Shown here piece after piece: positions 51,293-60,119 of a stretch of 64,000 nt of DNA. The notes below the pieces were generated by a model. It saw nothing but the letters and a program-made list of their open reading frames with translations, made no database searches and was not told the DNA's origin. The stretch comes from Pseudolabrys sp. Root1462. Lineage in GTDB: Bacteria; Pseudomonadota; Alphaproteobacteria; Rhizobiales; Xanthobacteraceae. Location of the stretch: assembly GCF_001426945.1 (NCBI RefSeq), contig NZ_LMFS01000001.1:3251109-3315108 (forward strand), read 5' to 3'. Every line of letters begins with the position of its first letter. Position 1 is the stretch's first letter. A program made the position numbers and the translations under genes.

Positions 51293-51586
51293 TTAGCCAT
51301 TTCCGCCCTTGGTCGCGCCGAGCTTGCCGGCGGTGTGCAGGATATAAGACAGCACCTCGGCGACGGCGCGATACAGCTTTTCCGGGATTTCCTGATCGAG
51401 CGGCAGCTTCGCCAGCGCGGCCGCGAGCTGCGGATTTTCCACGAGCGGCACGCCGTGATGCCGCGCGATCTCGGTCAAGCGATGAGCCAATTCGCCCTGC
51501 CCGATCGCGATGACGCGCGGCGCGGCGACCTTGTCGTATTCGAGCGCGACGGCAAGCGGCGGTTTGTGCGGGTTATCTTCGGTCAT
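51293..51586 (-). CDS. FlhB C-terminal-domain protein (FlhX-like export-switch homologue)
   Basis: A 97-residue protein equal to the cytoplasmic C-terminal domain of FlhB/YscU. L-A-V-A-L-E-Y-D at 11-18, A-A-P-R-V-I-A-I-G at 21-29, G-V-P-L-V-E-N-P at 45-52 and E-I-P-E-K-L-Y-R-A-V-A-E-V-L align with FlhB, but the autocleavage N-P-T-H reads H-K-P-P. It thus resembles FlhX/FlhB2 paralogues that lack the membrane domain. It overlaps fliK by 4 bp (ATGA). The longer frame that runs through fliK is a shadow. Confidence 0.85.
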   Translation of the reverse strand: MTEDNPHKPPLAVALEYDKVAAPRVIAIGQGELAHRLTEIARHHGVPLVENPQLAAALAKLPLDQEIPEKLYRAVAEVLSYILHTAGKLGATKGGNG

Positions 51587-52656
51587 GACGCGCGGTTCAC
51601 GAACTGGCCCTGCGGCGCCACGGCCTTCGGCGCTTCGTGGCTCAGGCAATGCAGATCGCCGGGCTGGAGATGAGCCCGGGTCAGGCCGATTTGCAGAAGC
51701 GCGATGTGTTCCTGCAACGCGACGGCGCTGGCCGGCTTGTCGGCCACCATGGTGACGCTGGTCTTGTCGCCGATCTGCGACACTCGCGCCCGCACTGCGC
51801 CGAGCGGCTCGATATCGACGGCGAAGCGGACGCTCCACACCGGTTCCTGCGGCTGACCGCGCTCGCGCGGCATCTCGCGTTCGATCTGCAACTGCATGAC
51901 GGCCGTGCCCTGCGGCGTGACCAGCGGGATATCGAACACCAGCCGCTGCGTGTGATCGTCCGGGGGATGCGACGGCTGCTGCGACGCCGGCAACGATGCA
52001 ATCTGCAACATCACATGGCGGGCGATCGCCGCATCTGTCTGCGACAGCACCGTGGTCGCCGCCTGACGCAGGCTCGTATCGACGATCGAAGCCGGTACCG
52101 GCGGCTGCGCTACCGGCAGCGAACCTCGGAACGGCGGCAGCGGCGGCGCCACGTGCAAATCGGCCGGCGCAGTTTCGATGCCGAGATAACTTTGCAAAGC
52201 ACCGCGCAGCGCCTGCAATGCGGACTTGATATTGTCGCTCGCCGCGACGTCGGCCGGCAATTTGCCACTCGCCAGCATGGCCTCGAGGAACATCCCGGAG
52301 CGCGCCACCGCCTGCTGCAGCGTCGCCCCGTTCAGTCCACTGGCCGGCAGCCGCAGGTTCATGAGCGCTTGCGCGGCATCGCGCACCGATTGCGGCAGGT
52401 CCGGCCTGGCTAGCAGAGCCTCGAGATCGGCGAGCAGCGGCGCCAGTCCGTTCTGCCGGGTCGCCGCGGTGGCGAGCGCCTCGGTCAGCGCCGCCATCAG
52501 CGGATCGACGATCGCTGCATCGACAGCGTCCGCAGTCTGGACCACCGCCCCCGCCACGCCGTGTCCGCCGCCATGTCCGACGACGGCAGCCGGCTCCGGA
52601 CGCGTGCCGGCGGGCGCATAGGACAGGCCGGGCTGCACGGGCGGAATGGCCGCCAT
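51583..52656 (-). CDS. FliK-like flagellar hook-length control protein
   Basis: A 357-residue Ala/Pro-rich protein. The C-terminal ~120 residues (about 230-350) carry the FliK hook-length domain pattern (L-V-F-D-I-P-L-V-T-P-Q-G-T-A-V-M-Q-L, V-W-S-V-R-F-A-V-D-I-E-P-L-G and A-L-Q-E-H-I-A-L-L). FliK acts as a secreted ruler that, through FlhB, switches export from hook to filament. No other flagellar gene is in the window, and the adjacent FlhB-like protein is its natural partner. Confidence 0.75.
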   Translation of the reverse strand: MAAIPPVQPGLSYAPAGTRPEPAAVVGHGGGHGVAGAVVQTADAVDAAIVDPLMAALTEALATAATRQNGLAPLLADLEALLARPDLPQSVRDAAQALMNLRLPASGLNGATLQQAVARSGMFLEAMLASGKLPADVAASDNIKSALQALRGALQSYLGIETAPADLHVAPPLPPFRGSLPVAQPPVPASIVDTSLRQAATTVLSQTDAAIARHVMLQIASLPASQQPSHPPDDHTQRLVFDIPLVTPQGTAVMQLQIEREMPRERGQPQEPVWSVRFAVDIEPLGAVRARVSQIGDKTSVTMVADKPASAVALQEHIALLQIGLTRAHLQPGDLHCLSHEAPKAVAPQGQFVNRAS

Positions 52657-52758
52657 TCTGGGCCCCCATGATTCGGCAGTGTTTATATTCTAGCCGATAT
52701 CGCGGCCCGGCGCGCGCGGCGCCGGGATAACCCGGGTCCCGCCGCTGTTTGTGGCCGC

Positions 52759-53982
52759 CTAGCGCGCGTTGCGCCGGCCCTCACCCGGACCCCATTGCCA
52801 GAAATCCTGGCCTTCCTGACGCATGAATTTGGCGAGCACCATCATGTGCACTTCCGACGCGCCATCGACGAGCTTGGCCGAACGCGCGTAGCGATAGATC
52901 CACTCGACGATGGTGTCTTTCGAAAAGCCGCGCGCGCCCTGCAACTGGATCGCGACGTCGGCGGCTTGATGCAGCGCGTTGGCGACGTGCACCTTGGCCA
53001 TCGACACTTCCTTGCGGGCGCGGCCGCCCTGATCCAGCATCCAGGCGGCGTGCATGGTGAGCAGGCGCGCGATCTGGATCTGCTGGGCGACTTCACCCAG
53101 CTTGATCTGCACGCTCTCGCGGTCGGCGAGCTTGATGCCAAAGCCCTCGCGGTTCGCGACGTAATCCTGCGCGATCTCGACGCAGCGCTTGGCGAAACCG
53201 GTCCAGCGCATGCAGTGCGTCAGCCGCGCCGGCCCGAGCCGTACCTGCATCAGGCGCAGGCCTTCGCCTTCGCCGAGCAGGATGTTTTCTTCGGGAATTT
53301 CGAGACCGTCGAACTCCAGCTCGCAATGGCCGCCATGTTCTTCCGGGCCCATGATCTCGATGCGGCGCACGATGCGCCAGCCCGGCTGGTCCTTGTGGAA
53401 CATGAAGGCGGTGAGCCCCTTGCGCGCATCATCCGATGTGCGCGCCATCAGGATGAAATGCGATGCGCCGTCGGCGCCGGTGATGAACCACTTGCGGCCG
53501 TGGACTACGTATTTGTTGCCCTTCTTCTCGGCCCGCGTTCTGATCATGGTGGGATCGGAACCGCCGCCAGGCGCCGGCTCGGTCATGGCGAATGACGAGC
53601 GCACCTTGCCGGCGACGATCGGCGCCAGCCACTTGTCCTTCTGCTCCTTGGTGCCGACGAGGCGCAGCATGTTCATGTTGCCGTCGTCCGGCGCCATGCA
53701 GTTGATGGCGAGCGGACCGAAGATCGAGCGCGCCGCTTCCTCGTAGATCGCGGCCCAGGCGACCATCGGCAATTCCATGCCGCCGTATTCCTTCGGGCTT
53801 TGCGGCGCCCACAGGCCGAGCGCGCGAGCCTTCTCCCGCACCGGCTCCAGCCGCTCATGCGGAATGTTCTCATAGTCGGCAAAGTTCGCCGGATCCTTCT
53901 CCAGCGGCAGCACATCCTTGTCGATGAAGGCGCGGACCTTGAGACGCAACTCTTCGTGTTCGGGAGAGAGATTGAAGTCCAT
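52759..53982 (-). CDS. Acyl-CoA dehydrogenase
   Basis: A 407-residue FAD-dependent acyl-CoA dehydrogenase (ACAD11-like subgroup). S-F-A-M-T-E-P-A-P-G-G-G-S-D near 135, K-W-F-I-T-G-A near 173, G-A-R-G-F-S-K-D-T near 350 and D-G-A-S-E-V-H near 375 are the FAD- and substrate-binding landmarks. It introduces an alpha-beta double bond into an acyl-CoA and passes electrons to ETF. It is followed 3 bp later by an SDR gene, so the two may work on one CoA intermediate. Confidence 0.93.
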   Translation of the reverse strand: MDFNLSPEHEELRLKVRAFIDKDVLPLEKDPANFADYENIPHERLEPVREKARALGLWAPQSPKEYGGMELPMVAWAAIYEEAARSIFGPLAINCMAPDDGNMNMLRLVGTKEQKDKWLAPIVAGKVRSSFAMTEPAPGGGSDPTMIRTRAEKKGNKYVVHGRKWFITGADGASHFILMARTSDDARKGLTAFMFHKDQPGWRIVRRIEIMGPEEHGGHCELEFDGLEIPEENILLGEGEGLRLMQVRLGPARLTHCMRWTGFAKRCVEIAQDYVANREGFGIKLADRESVQIKLGEVAQQIQIARLLTMHAAWMLDQGGRARKEVSMAKVHVANALHQAADVAIQLQGARGFSKDTIVEWIYRYARSAKLVDGASEVHMMVLAKFMRQEGQDFWQWGPGEGRRNAR

Positions 53983-53985
53983 GAT

Positions 53986-54762
53986 TCAGCCCTTGATCTG
54001 GATGACCTGCCCGCCGTCGGCGACGATGGTCGCGCCGGTGATGTAGGCACCGGCATCGGATGCCAGCAACAACAACGCGCCGTCGAGATCACCCGGATTA
54101 CCGAAGCGGCCCATCGGAATCTCGCGCTTGATGGCGGCGCCTTTGTCGCCATTGAGATAGTCGTCGTTCATTTCGGTGACGAACCAGCCGGGCGCGATGG
54201 CATTGACGCGGATACCCTTGAACGAAAGCTCGACGGCCAGCGCCTTGGTGAGTTGCACCACGCCCGCCTTGGCCGTGGCATAGGATGCTCCGCCCTTCGC
54301 TACCATCAGCCCCAGCACCGAGGCGATGTTGACGATCGAACCTTGCTTGCCGGCGGCGAGCATGCGCCGCGCCGCTTCCTGCGCCCAGTAAAACACGGCA
54401 TCGAGATTAGTCGACATCATGCGGCGCCAGTCCTCCGGCGTCAGTTCGACCGCCCGGCCGCCATGGGCGATGCCGGCATTGTTGACGAGGATGGTCACGG
54501 TACCGAGTGCTTTTTCCGCAGCGTCGAATGCCGCAATCATCGCATCGCGGTCGGTGACATCGGCTTCGATGGCGGCGACCTTGGCGCCTGACTTCTCCAA
54601 CTCCGCCTTGAAGGCCTCAAGCCGGTCAAGGCGGCGCGCCACCAGCGCCACCGCGGCGCCGTTGTCGGCCAGCGCGCGAGCGAACTGCCGGCCGAGGCCC
54701 GACGAGGCGCCGGTCACCAGCGCGACCCGGCGGGCCAGGTTGAACATGTCGGCGGCTTTCAT
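53986..54762 (-). CDS. Short-chain dehydrogenase/reductase
   Basis: A 258-residue classical SDR. The cofactor motif T-G-A-S-S-G-L-G is at about 17-24, N-N-A-G near 95, a catalytic Ser near 148, and Y-A-T-A-K (YxxxK) near 162. Arg residues after the second strand (A-R-R-L-D-R) favour NADP. Start at 54762 has AGAGGA 7 nt upstream. It lies just upstream of the acyl-CoA dehydrogenase gene in the same direction, which suggests fatty- or aryl-CoA metabolism. Confidence 0.9.
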   Translation of the reverse strand: MKAADMFNLARRVALVTGASSGLGRQFARALADNGAAVALVARRLDRLEAFKAELEKSGAKVAAIEADVTDRDAMIAAFDAAEKALGTVTILVNNAGIAHGGRAVELTPEDWRRMMSTNLDAVFYWAQEAARRMLAAGKQGSIVNIASVLGLMVAKGGASYATAKAGVVQLTKALAVELSFKGIRVNAIAPGWFVTEMNDDYLNGDKGAAIKREIPMGRFGNPGDLDGALLLLASDAGAYITGATIVADGGQVIQIKG

Positions 54763-54794
54763 GGATGTTTCCTCTCGGGCGCCTTGTCTTTTCC

Positions 54795-56168
54795 CTACCG
54801 CCCATAAAACGCGTGCGGCAGCGCGGTGGCAAGCCCCGGCCAGAACCACAACACGAGGAGCGCGAAAAGCTGAATCAGCACGAACGGAATGACGCCGACA
54901 TAGATGTGCCGCGTCGTGATCTCCGGCGGCGCCACGCCGCGCAGATAGAACAAGGTGGGTCCGAGCGGGGGGTGCAGGTAGGATGTCTGCAGGTTGACCG
55001 CCATCATGATGCCGAGCCAGACCGGATCGATGCCGGGCAGCTTCAGCAGCGCCGGCGCGACGATCGGCACCACGACAAAGACGATCTCGAAGGCGTCCAT
55101 CACGAAGCCGAGCAGAAAGATCACCAGCATCACGACCAGCACCGCGCCACCGGTGCCGCCGGGCAGATGCATCAGGGCGCGCGACACCATGTCGTCGCCG
55201 CCGAGCGCACGGAATACCAGACTGAACAGTGTGGCGCCGATCAGGATCAGGAAGATCATCGCCGTGATCTGCGTCGTCTTCTCCGCCACCGGACGCAGCA
55301 GTGCGCGGATCGGCGTGCGTCGCCAAGCCAGCAGGATGGCGCCGACCGCGCCGACCGACGCGGCTTCAGTTGGCGTGGCGATGCCGAACAAGATCGAGCC
55401 GAGCACGGCAACGATCAGCACAACCGGCGCCAGCAGCGCCTCAATCAGGCTGCCGATCGGCGTGGCGGTCGCCGTCACGGCCGGCGCGCTTTGCGGCTTC
55501 AGCCAGGCTATGAGCGCGATGTAAGCGAGATAGAGGACGACGAGCAGCAGCCCGGGCCCCAGCGCACCGGCGAACAGGTCGCCGACGGAGACGACATTTG
55601 GCGCGAACGTGCCTTGTGCCAGTTGGGCGGCCTGATAGGCGATGTTGAGTTGATCGCCGAGGACTACCAGCACCGTGGAAGGCGGCACGATCTGCGCCAA
55701 GGTGGCTGACGCCGCCACCGTACCGGCAGCGAGCCGCGGATCGTAGCCGTGGCGCAGCATCGCCGGCAGCATGATGAGGCCCATGGTGACCGCGGTCGCG
55801 CCGACAATGCCGGTCGACGCCGCGAGCAACGCGCCGACCAGCACCACGGCAAAGCCGAGGCCGCCGCGCAGCCGGCCGAACAGCCGGCCGACGCGTTCGA
55901 GCAGGTCCTCGGCGATGCGCGATTGCTCGAGCATCACACCCATGAACACGAACATCGGCAGCGCCATCAGCACGTCATTGGTCATGACGCCGTAGATGCG
56001 CTGCGGCAGCGCACCGAGAATGGCGAAGTTCATCAGGCCGAGCGCGTCGCCGAGAAACGCGAAGGCGAGCGAGATGCCGGCCAGCGTCAGTGCCACGGGA
56101 TAGCCGACCATCAGCGCGGCGATGGCGGCGACGACGAGCAGGATGGAAAGAATTTCAGCAGCCGACAT
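54795..56168 (-). CDS. TRAP transporter large permease (DctM type)
   Basis: A 457-residue inner-membrane protein with about 12 hydrophobic segments and the conserved P-M-F-V-F-M-G-V-M-L-E near 72 and G-I-V-G-A-T-A-V-T-M-G-L near 121. It uses the ion gradient to import an organic acid bound by a periplasmic DctP protein. No DctP gene is adjacent on either side. It overlaps the small permease by 14 bp. Confidence 0.92.
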   Translation of the reverse strand: MSAAEILSILLVVAAIAALMVGYPVALTLAGISLAFAFLGDALGLMNFAILGALPQRIYGVMTNDVLMALPMFVFMGVMLEQSRIAEDLLERVGRLFGRLRGGLGFAVVLVGALLAASTGIVGATAVTMGLIMLPAMLRHGYDPRLAAGTVAASATLAQIVPPSTVLVVLGDQLNIAYQAAQLAQGTFAPNVVSVGDLFAGALGPGLLLVVLYLAYIALIAWLKPQSAPAVTATATPIGSLIEALLAPVVLIVAVLGSILFGIATPTEAASVGAVGAILLAWRRTPIRALLRPVAEKTTQITAMIFLILIGATLFSLVFRALGGDDMVSRALMHLPGGTGGAVLVVMLVIFLLGFVMDAFEIVFVVVPIVAPALLKLPGIDPVWLGIMMAVNLQTSYLHPPLGPTLFYLRGVAPPEITTRHIYVGVIPFVLIQLFALLVLWFWPGLATALPHAFYGR

Positions 56169-56682
56169 GCTGACCCTCTCGCCGCCGCTTTTGGCGAAGC
56201 ACCGCGAGGCTGCGGATCGCCTGCGCGATGCCCTGCAGCGCCATGAGCATCGCGAAAACCGGCACCAGCGTCTTCAACACGAACACCAGCGGCAGGCCGC
56301 TGGTCTCCTGCGAGCGTTCCAGCACCGCCCAGGAATTCGCGGCGAAAGGCAGCGACAGGTAAAACAGCAGCAGCGCAAACGGCAGCAGCAGCAGCAGGCT
56401 GCCGATGAGATCGATCCAGGCGCGCGTTCGCGGCGATGCTTCGGCGTAGAAGATATCGACCCGGACATGGCCGCCGGCGCTCAGCGTCCAGGCCGCGGCC
56501 ATCAGGAACAACGTGGCATGGCCGTAGATGACGGACTCGCTCAGCCAGATCGAGCCGAAGCCGATCAGGTAACGCGCCACCACGAGAACGAATTGCAGCA
56601 GAACGATGGCGAGCACGAGCCACGCCACGGCGCGGCCGATACGGCCCGTCAAACTATCGATTGCGTCGGCGATGCGGTTCAT
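56155..56682 (-). CDS. TRAP transporter small permease (DctQ type)
   Basis: A 175-residue protein with four hydrophobic segments (W-L-V-L-A-I-V-L-L, A-T-L-F-L-M-A-A-A-W, L-L-L-L-L-P-F-A-L, V-F-V-L-K-T-L). It matches DctQ/YgiK in length and layout. The ATG at 56682 is chosen; the frame upstream to 56817 runs into the divergent deaminase. Confidence 0.85.
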   Translation of the reverse strand: MNRIADAIDSLTGRIGRAVAWLVLAIVLLQFVLVVARYLIGFGSIWLSESVIYGHATLFLMAAAWTLSAGGHVRVDIFYAEASPRTRAWIDLIGSLLLLLPFALLLFYLSLPFAANSWAVLERSQETSGLPLVFVLKTLVPVFAMLMALQGIAQAIRSLAVLRQKRRREGQHVGC

Positions 56683-56746
56683 GATGGCATGATGACATAG
56701 CAGCCGGCTTCGCGCTAAACGACCCCGGCATGGAAATGTGTTGAGT

Positions 56747-57220
56747 ATGCCCACCTCTGACGAAAATCTGCTGCGGCGCGCCTTCGACGTTGCCGACCGC
56801 GCGCTGGAGCGCGGCAATCACCCCTTCGGCGCCGTGCTGGCAGGACCGGACGGCGAAGTGTTGCTGGAAGCGGAAAACGGCTACCTGCCGGACGGCGACA
56901 TGACCGGCCACGCCGAGCGGCTGCTCGCGACCGCAGCCTGCAAGGCGTTCGAGCCGGAGGAACTGGCCGAGTGCACCCTTTATTCCTCGGCCGAGCCCTG
57001 CGCGATGTGCGCCGGCGCAATCTACTGGGCCGGTATCGGCCGCGTCGTCTACGGCCTGTCGGAAGCCAAACTGAAGGAGATCACGGGCGATCACCCGGAG
57101 AACCCGACGCTGTCGCTGCCCTGCCGCACGGTGTTCGCCGCCGGCCGGCGCCCGACCGAAGTCGTCGGCCCGCTGCTCGAGGACGAAGCGGCGGAACTGC
57201 ATGACGGTGTGTGGGACTGA
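56747..57220 (+). CDS. Nucleoside deaminase family protein (guanine/cytosine-deaminase type)
   Basis: A 157-residue zinc deaminase. The active site is H55-A-E57 in G-H-A-E-R-L and P-C-A-M-C at 84-88, the standard His/Cys/Cys zinc ligands and catalytic Glu. It is close in length and motif to GuaD/TadA-like nucleoside deaminases, so it hydrolyses an amino group on a base or nucleoside; guanine is possible. Start ATG at 56747, with a GTG 3 codons upstream. It is divergent from the TRAP genes. Confidence 0.85.
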   Translation: MPTSDENLLRRAFDVADRALERGNHPFGAVLAGPDGEVLLEAENGYLPDGDMTGHAERLLATAACKAFEPEELAECTLYSSAEPCAMCAGAIYWAGIGRVVYGLSEAKLKEITGDHPENPTLSLPCRTVFAAGRRPTEVVGPLLEDEAAELHDGVWD

Positions 57221-57221
57221 A

Positions 57222-57262
57222 GCTTTTCCAGGCGAAGTGGAAGCCGGTTCGCCGTCCGGCAG
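57222..57262 (+). repeat. Rhizobial intergenic repeat fragment (RIME-type)
   Basis: Contains TTTTCCAGGCGAAGTGGAAGCCGG, then TTCGCCGTCCGG, a typical half of the rhizobial RIME element. It lies in the leader between the deaminase and the nitrile hydratase genes. Confidence 0.5.
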
Positions 57263-57320
57263 CGCGCCAATCAAGTCATGGGCGCTTTCGCGCGCCGTAG
57301 CGGCGCGTTAGACTGCCGCC

Positions 57321-57971
57321 ATGGCCCATGACCACGATCACGACCACGATCACCACCACGCCCATGATCACGATCACTCCGAGCTGTCGGAAACGCAGTT
57401 GCGCGTCCGCGCGCTGGAAACGATCCTGACCGAGAAGGGTTACGTCGATCCAAAGGCTCTCGACGCCATCGTCGAGATGTACGAGACCAAGATCGGCCCG
57501 CGCAACGGCGCCGCCGTCGTCGCCAAGGCTTGGACCGATCCGGCGTTCAAGCAGGCGCTGCTCGCCGATGCGACCAAAGCCATCAACGCGCTCGGCCACT
57601 TCGCGCGCACCGGCGATCACCTGATCGCGGTCGAGAACACACCGCAGCGCCACAACATGGTCGTCTGCACCTTGTGCTCCTGTTACCCATGGGAAATGCT
57701 CGGCCTGCCGCCGGTCTGGTACAAGGCGGCGCCTTATCGCTCGCGCGCCGTCAAGGATCCGCGGGGTGTGCTCGCCGACTTCGGCGTCGCGCTAGCGAAG
57801 GGCACCGAGATCCGCGTCTGGGACTCGACGGCGGAGACGCGCTTTCTGGTGCTGCCGATGCGTCCCGCCGGCACCGACGGCTGGAGTGAGGACAAGCTCG
57901 CCGAACTCGTCACCCGCGATTCCATGATCGGCACCGGCTTGCCGAAGAACCCCACGGATATGAAGTCATGA
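57321..57971 (+). CDS. nthA: Nitrile hydratase alpha subunit (cobalt type)
   Basis: A 216-residue subunit that, with beta, hydrates nitriles to amides. The metal-claw motif reads V-C-T-L-C-S-C at 115-121; the Thr at 117 marks the cobalt type (the iron type has Ser), and the middle and last cysteines are the ones oxidised to sulfinic and sulfenic acids. The first 19 residues contain ten histidines in alternating H-D pairs, absent from classical alpha subunits. It overlaps the beta gene by 4 bp. Confidence 0.95.
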   Translation: MAHDHDHDHDHHHAHDHDHSELSETQLRVRALETILTEKGYVDPKALDAIVEMYETKIGPRNGAAVVAKAWTDPAFKQALLADATKAINALGHFARTGDHLIAVENTPQRHNMVVCTLCSCYPWEMLGLPPVWYKAAPYRSRAVKDPRGVLADFGVALAKGTEIRVWDSTAETRFLVLPMRPAGTDGWSEDKLAELVTRDSMIGTGLPKNPTDMKS

Positions 57972-58627
57972 ACGGCGTTCATGACATGGGCGGCATGGAC
58001 GGCTTCGGTAAAGTCGAGCCGGAGGCCAACGAACCGACGTTTCACGAGCGCTGGGAAGGCCGCGTCATGGCGATGGTGCGGGCGATAGGCGCCAATGGCG
58101 GCGTTAACATCGACTCGCAACGCTTTGCTCGCGAGTCGCTGCCGCCGGAGGTCTATCTGGCGAGCTCGTATTACCAGAAGTGGTTTCTCGCCATCGAGAA
58201 CCAATTGGTCGAACGCAAGATGGTCGGCGCCGACGAGGTCGAGGCCGGCCACGCGCTGCACACGAGCCCGCCGCTGATGCGCGGCCCGTTTACGCCCAAC
58301 GACGTCATGCGCTGCGCGACGCGCGGCAGCTTCGCTCGCGAACCGCAGGGCCCGGCGGCGTTCAAGCCGGGCGACAAGGTGCGCGCAAAGAACATCAACC
58401 CGGTGACGCATACGCGGCTGCCGCGCTACGTGCGCGGCCACAGCGGCGTCGTCGAACGCATCAATGGCTGCCACGTCTTCCCCGACACCAACGCGCACGG
58501 CAAGGGCGATCATCCGCAGTGGCTCTACACGGTGGTGTTCGACGCCCGCGAATTGTGGGGCGATGACGCCGACCCGGCGCTGAAGGTGTCGATCGACGCC
58601 TTCGAGCCGTATCTGGAGAAACTCTGA
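57968..58627 (+). CDS. nthB: Nitrile hydratase beta subunit
   Basis: A 219-residue beta subunit completing the alpha-beta heterodimer. It begins [14 protein letters not shown], the beta N-terminus, and ends in the SH3-like barrel with R-G-H-S-G-V-V-E-R and W-L-Y-T-V-V-F. It overlaps alpha (ATGA) and shares one base with the accessory gene (TGATG). Confidence 0.95.
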   Translation: MNGVHDMGGMDGFGKVEPEANEPTFHERWEGRVMAMVRAIGANGGVNIDSQRFARESLPPEVYLASSYYQKWFLAIENQLVERKMVGADEVEAGHALHTSPPLMRGPFTPNDVMRCATRGSFAREPQGPAAFKPGDKVRAKNINPVTHTRLPRYVRGHSGVVERINGCHVFPDTNAHGKGDHPQWLYTVVFDARELWGDDADPALKVSIDAFEPYLEKL

Positions 58628-59007
58628 TGGACAACGCCGCGGCCCTGAACGCCGCCCGGGCCGTGCCGGGCGTGCCGCAGGACAATGACGGCCCCGTCTT
58701 CAAGGAGCCATGGCAGGCGCAGGCCTTTGCCATCGCTCTGGCGCTGCACGAGCGCGGCGTGTTCACGTGGAACGAATGGGCGGCCACCTTGAGCGACGAG
58801 ATCAAGCGCGCACAGGCGGCCGGCGATCCCGACACCGGCGAGACTTACTACCTGCACTGGCTGGCGACTTTGGAACGGCTGGTCGCGGAAAAAGGCGTCG
58901 CCTCGCGCGAGACGATTGACCAGTATCGCGACGCCTGGGATCACGCCTGCGATCGCACGCCGCACGGCAAGCCGATCGAACTAACGCCCGCCGATTTCCA
59001 CCACTAG
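58627..59007 (+). CDS. Nitrile hydratase accessory (activator) protein
   Basis: A 126-residue protein resembling the N-terminal half of the beta subunit (F-K-E-P-W-Q-A-Q-A-F-A-I-A, W-N-E-W-A and Y-L-H-W-L-A-T-L-E-R-L). In cobalt nitrile hydratases this protein carries cobalt-loaded alpha subunit and swaps into apo-enzyme (self-subunit swapping). Its 3' end overlaps the convergent flavin oxidoreductase by 27 bp. Confidence 0.88.
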   Translation: MDNAAALNAARAVPGVPQDNDGPVFKEPWQAQAFAIALALHERGVFTWNEWAATLSDEIKRAQAAGDPDTGETYYLHWLATLERLVAEKGVASRETIDQYRDAWDHACDRTPHGKPIELTPADFHH

Positions 59008-60021
59008 GGCGCGGACCAGATCAGGCGCCGGCATTTCGCGGATGCGCGTCACGCCGCGCCCGGCCCACAGCGAGATGTAATCCGCCAGACCTTTCTTGCC
59101 CGACTCGGTGCGCATCGCGCGGGTGAGATCGTTCTGCTGGCGGAACGGCAACACCGGCACGCCTTCGCAGTCATCGATGAAGCGATTGCGCAAGCCGCGC
59201 GCCGCACGACCGGAAAACACGCGGGTGATGACGGTCGTATCCTTGCGCGCGCGCAGCGCCTCACGATACGGCTCGGGGACGCCGCTCTCCGGGCAGAGCA
59301 GAAAAGCAGTGCCGAGTTGCGCGGCCTGAGCGCCGGCTTCGAACGCACGCGTGATATCGGCGCCGTCCATCAACCCGCCTGACGCAAACACCGGCAGTCC
59401 GGTAGCGGCGACGACGCCGCGCACCAGCTCATAGGTCGGCACCATCGACTCTTCGGCGCTGCGCAAGAAGGTGCCGCGATGCGCGCCGGCTTCTTCGCCC
59501 TGCGCGGCGATGGCATTGACGCCGGCGGCTGCGAGCACCTTCGCCTCCTCTACCGTTGTCGCCGTGCCGCACACCGGAATGCCGGCCTTCTGCACGCGCG
59601 CGATTTGCTCAGCGCTCGGCACGCCGAAAGTGAACGAGAATAATGCGGGCTTCGCTTCGATCACGGCCTCGATCTGCTCGTCCAAGGGCGAGACCGGATT
59701 GGGCGGCAGCTTCGGAGGGGCGAGGCCGAGCCGCTCATGCGCCTTGCTCACCACAGCCAGCATCGGGCCCGGCTCGACGACGCGGTCGGGCTCGTAGCCG
59801 CCGGCGAACAGATTGAGCGCGATGGGCATGGACGTCAGCGACCGGAGTTCCCGCGCGGTGTCGAGGATCTGCTGCGGCGCGAGATAGGCCGCACCGAAGG
59901 AGCCGAGCGCGCCGGCGTTCGACACCGCGGCGACCAGCGCCGGTGAGCCCGCCCCGCCGGCCATCGGGCCGAGCACGACGGGATGTTCGACGCCAAGACT
60001 CTTGAGGAAATCGACCGGCAT
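58981..60021 (-). CDS. NAD(P)H-dependent flavin oxidoreductase / nitronate monooxygenase family
   Basis: A 346-residue FMN TIM-barrel enzyme from the ATG at 60021, with AAGGAG 7 nt upstream. G-P-M-A-G-G-A-G-S-P near residue 20, G-E-E-A-G-A-H-R-G near 178 with the family His, and V-F-A-S-G-G-L-M-D-G near 212 are the nitronate monooxygenase pattern (formerly 2-nitropropane dioxygenase). It probably oxidises alkyl nitronates or acts as a quinone reductase; substrate unknown. Confidence 0.85.
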   Translation of the reverse strand: MPVDFLKSLGVEHPVVLGPMAGGAGSPALVAAVSNAGALGSFGAAYLAPQQILDTARELRSLTSMPIALNLFAGGYEPDRVVEPGPMLAVVSKAHERLGLAPPKLPPNPVSPLDEQIEAVIEAKPALFSFTFGVPSAEQIARVQKAGIPVCGTATTVEEAKVLAAAGVNAIAAQGEEAGAHRGTFLRSAEESMVPTYELVRGVVAATGLPVFASGGLMDGADITRAFEAGAQAAQLGTAFLLCPESGVPEPYREALRARKDTTVITRVFSGRAARGLRNRFIDDCEGVPVLPFRQQNDLTRAMRTESGKKGLADYISLWAGRGVTRIREMPAPDLVRALVVEIGGR

Positions 60022-60119
60022 GAGACGCTCCTTCGCCACCTAGCTACTGGCGCGTTGCAAGCCGCGCCATTCTTGTTTGACGATGGTAGCCTCAAACGCC
60101 GGCGATAGTAGCGAAAACC

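Noticed and set aside
51587..52669. Long frame continuing upstream of the FlhB-tail gene through fliK
   Set aside because: Its sequence is Arg/Ala-rich and unlike any protein; fliK in the other frame has a clear domain and 4-bp overlap.
54763..55326. Upstream extension of the SDR frame
   Set aside because: It overlaps the TRAP large permease gene and is Arg-rich; the ATG at 54762 has a good ribosome site.
57325..57385. CRISPR-like or tandem repeat
   Set aside because: The repeated GACCACGATCAC units simply encode the His-Asp tail of nitrile hydratase alpha; spacers are absent.
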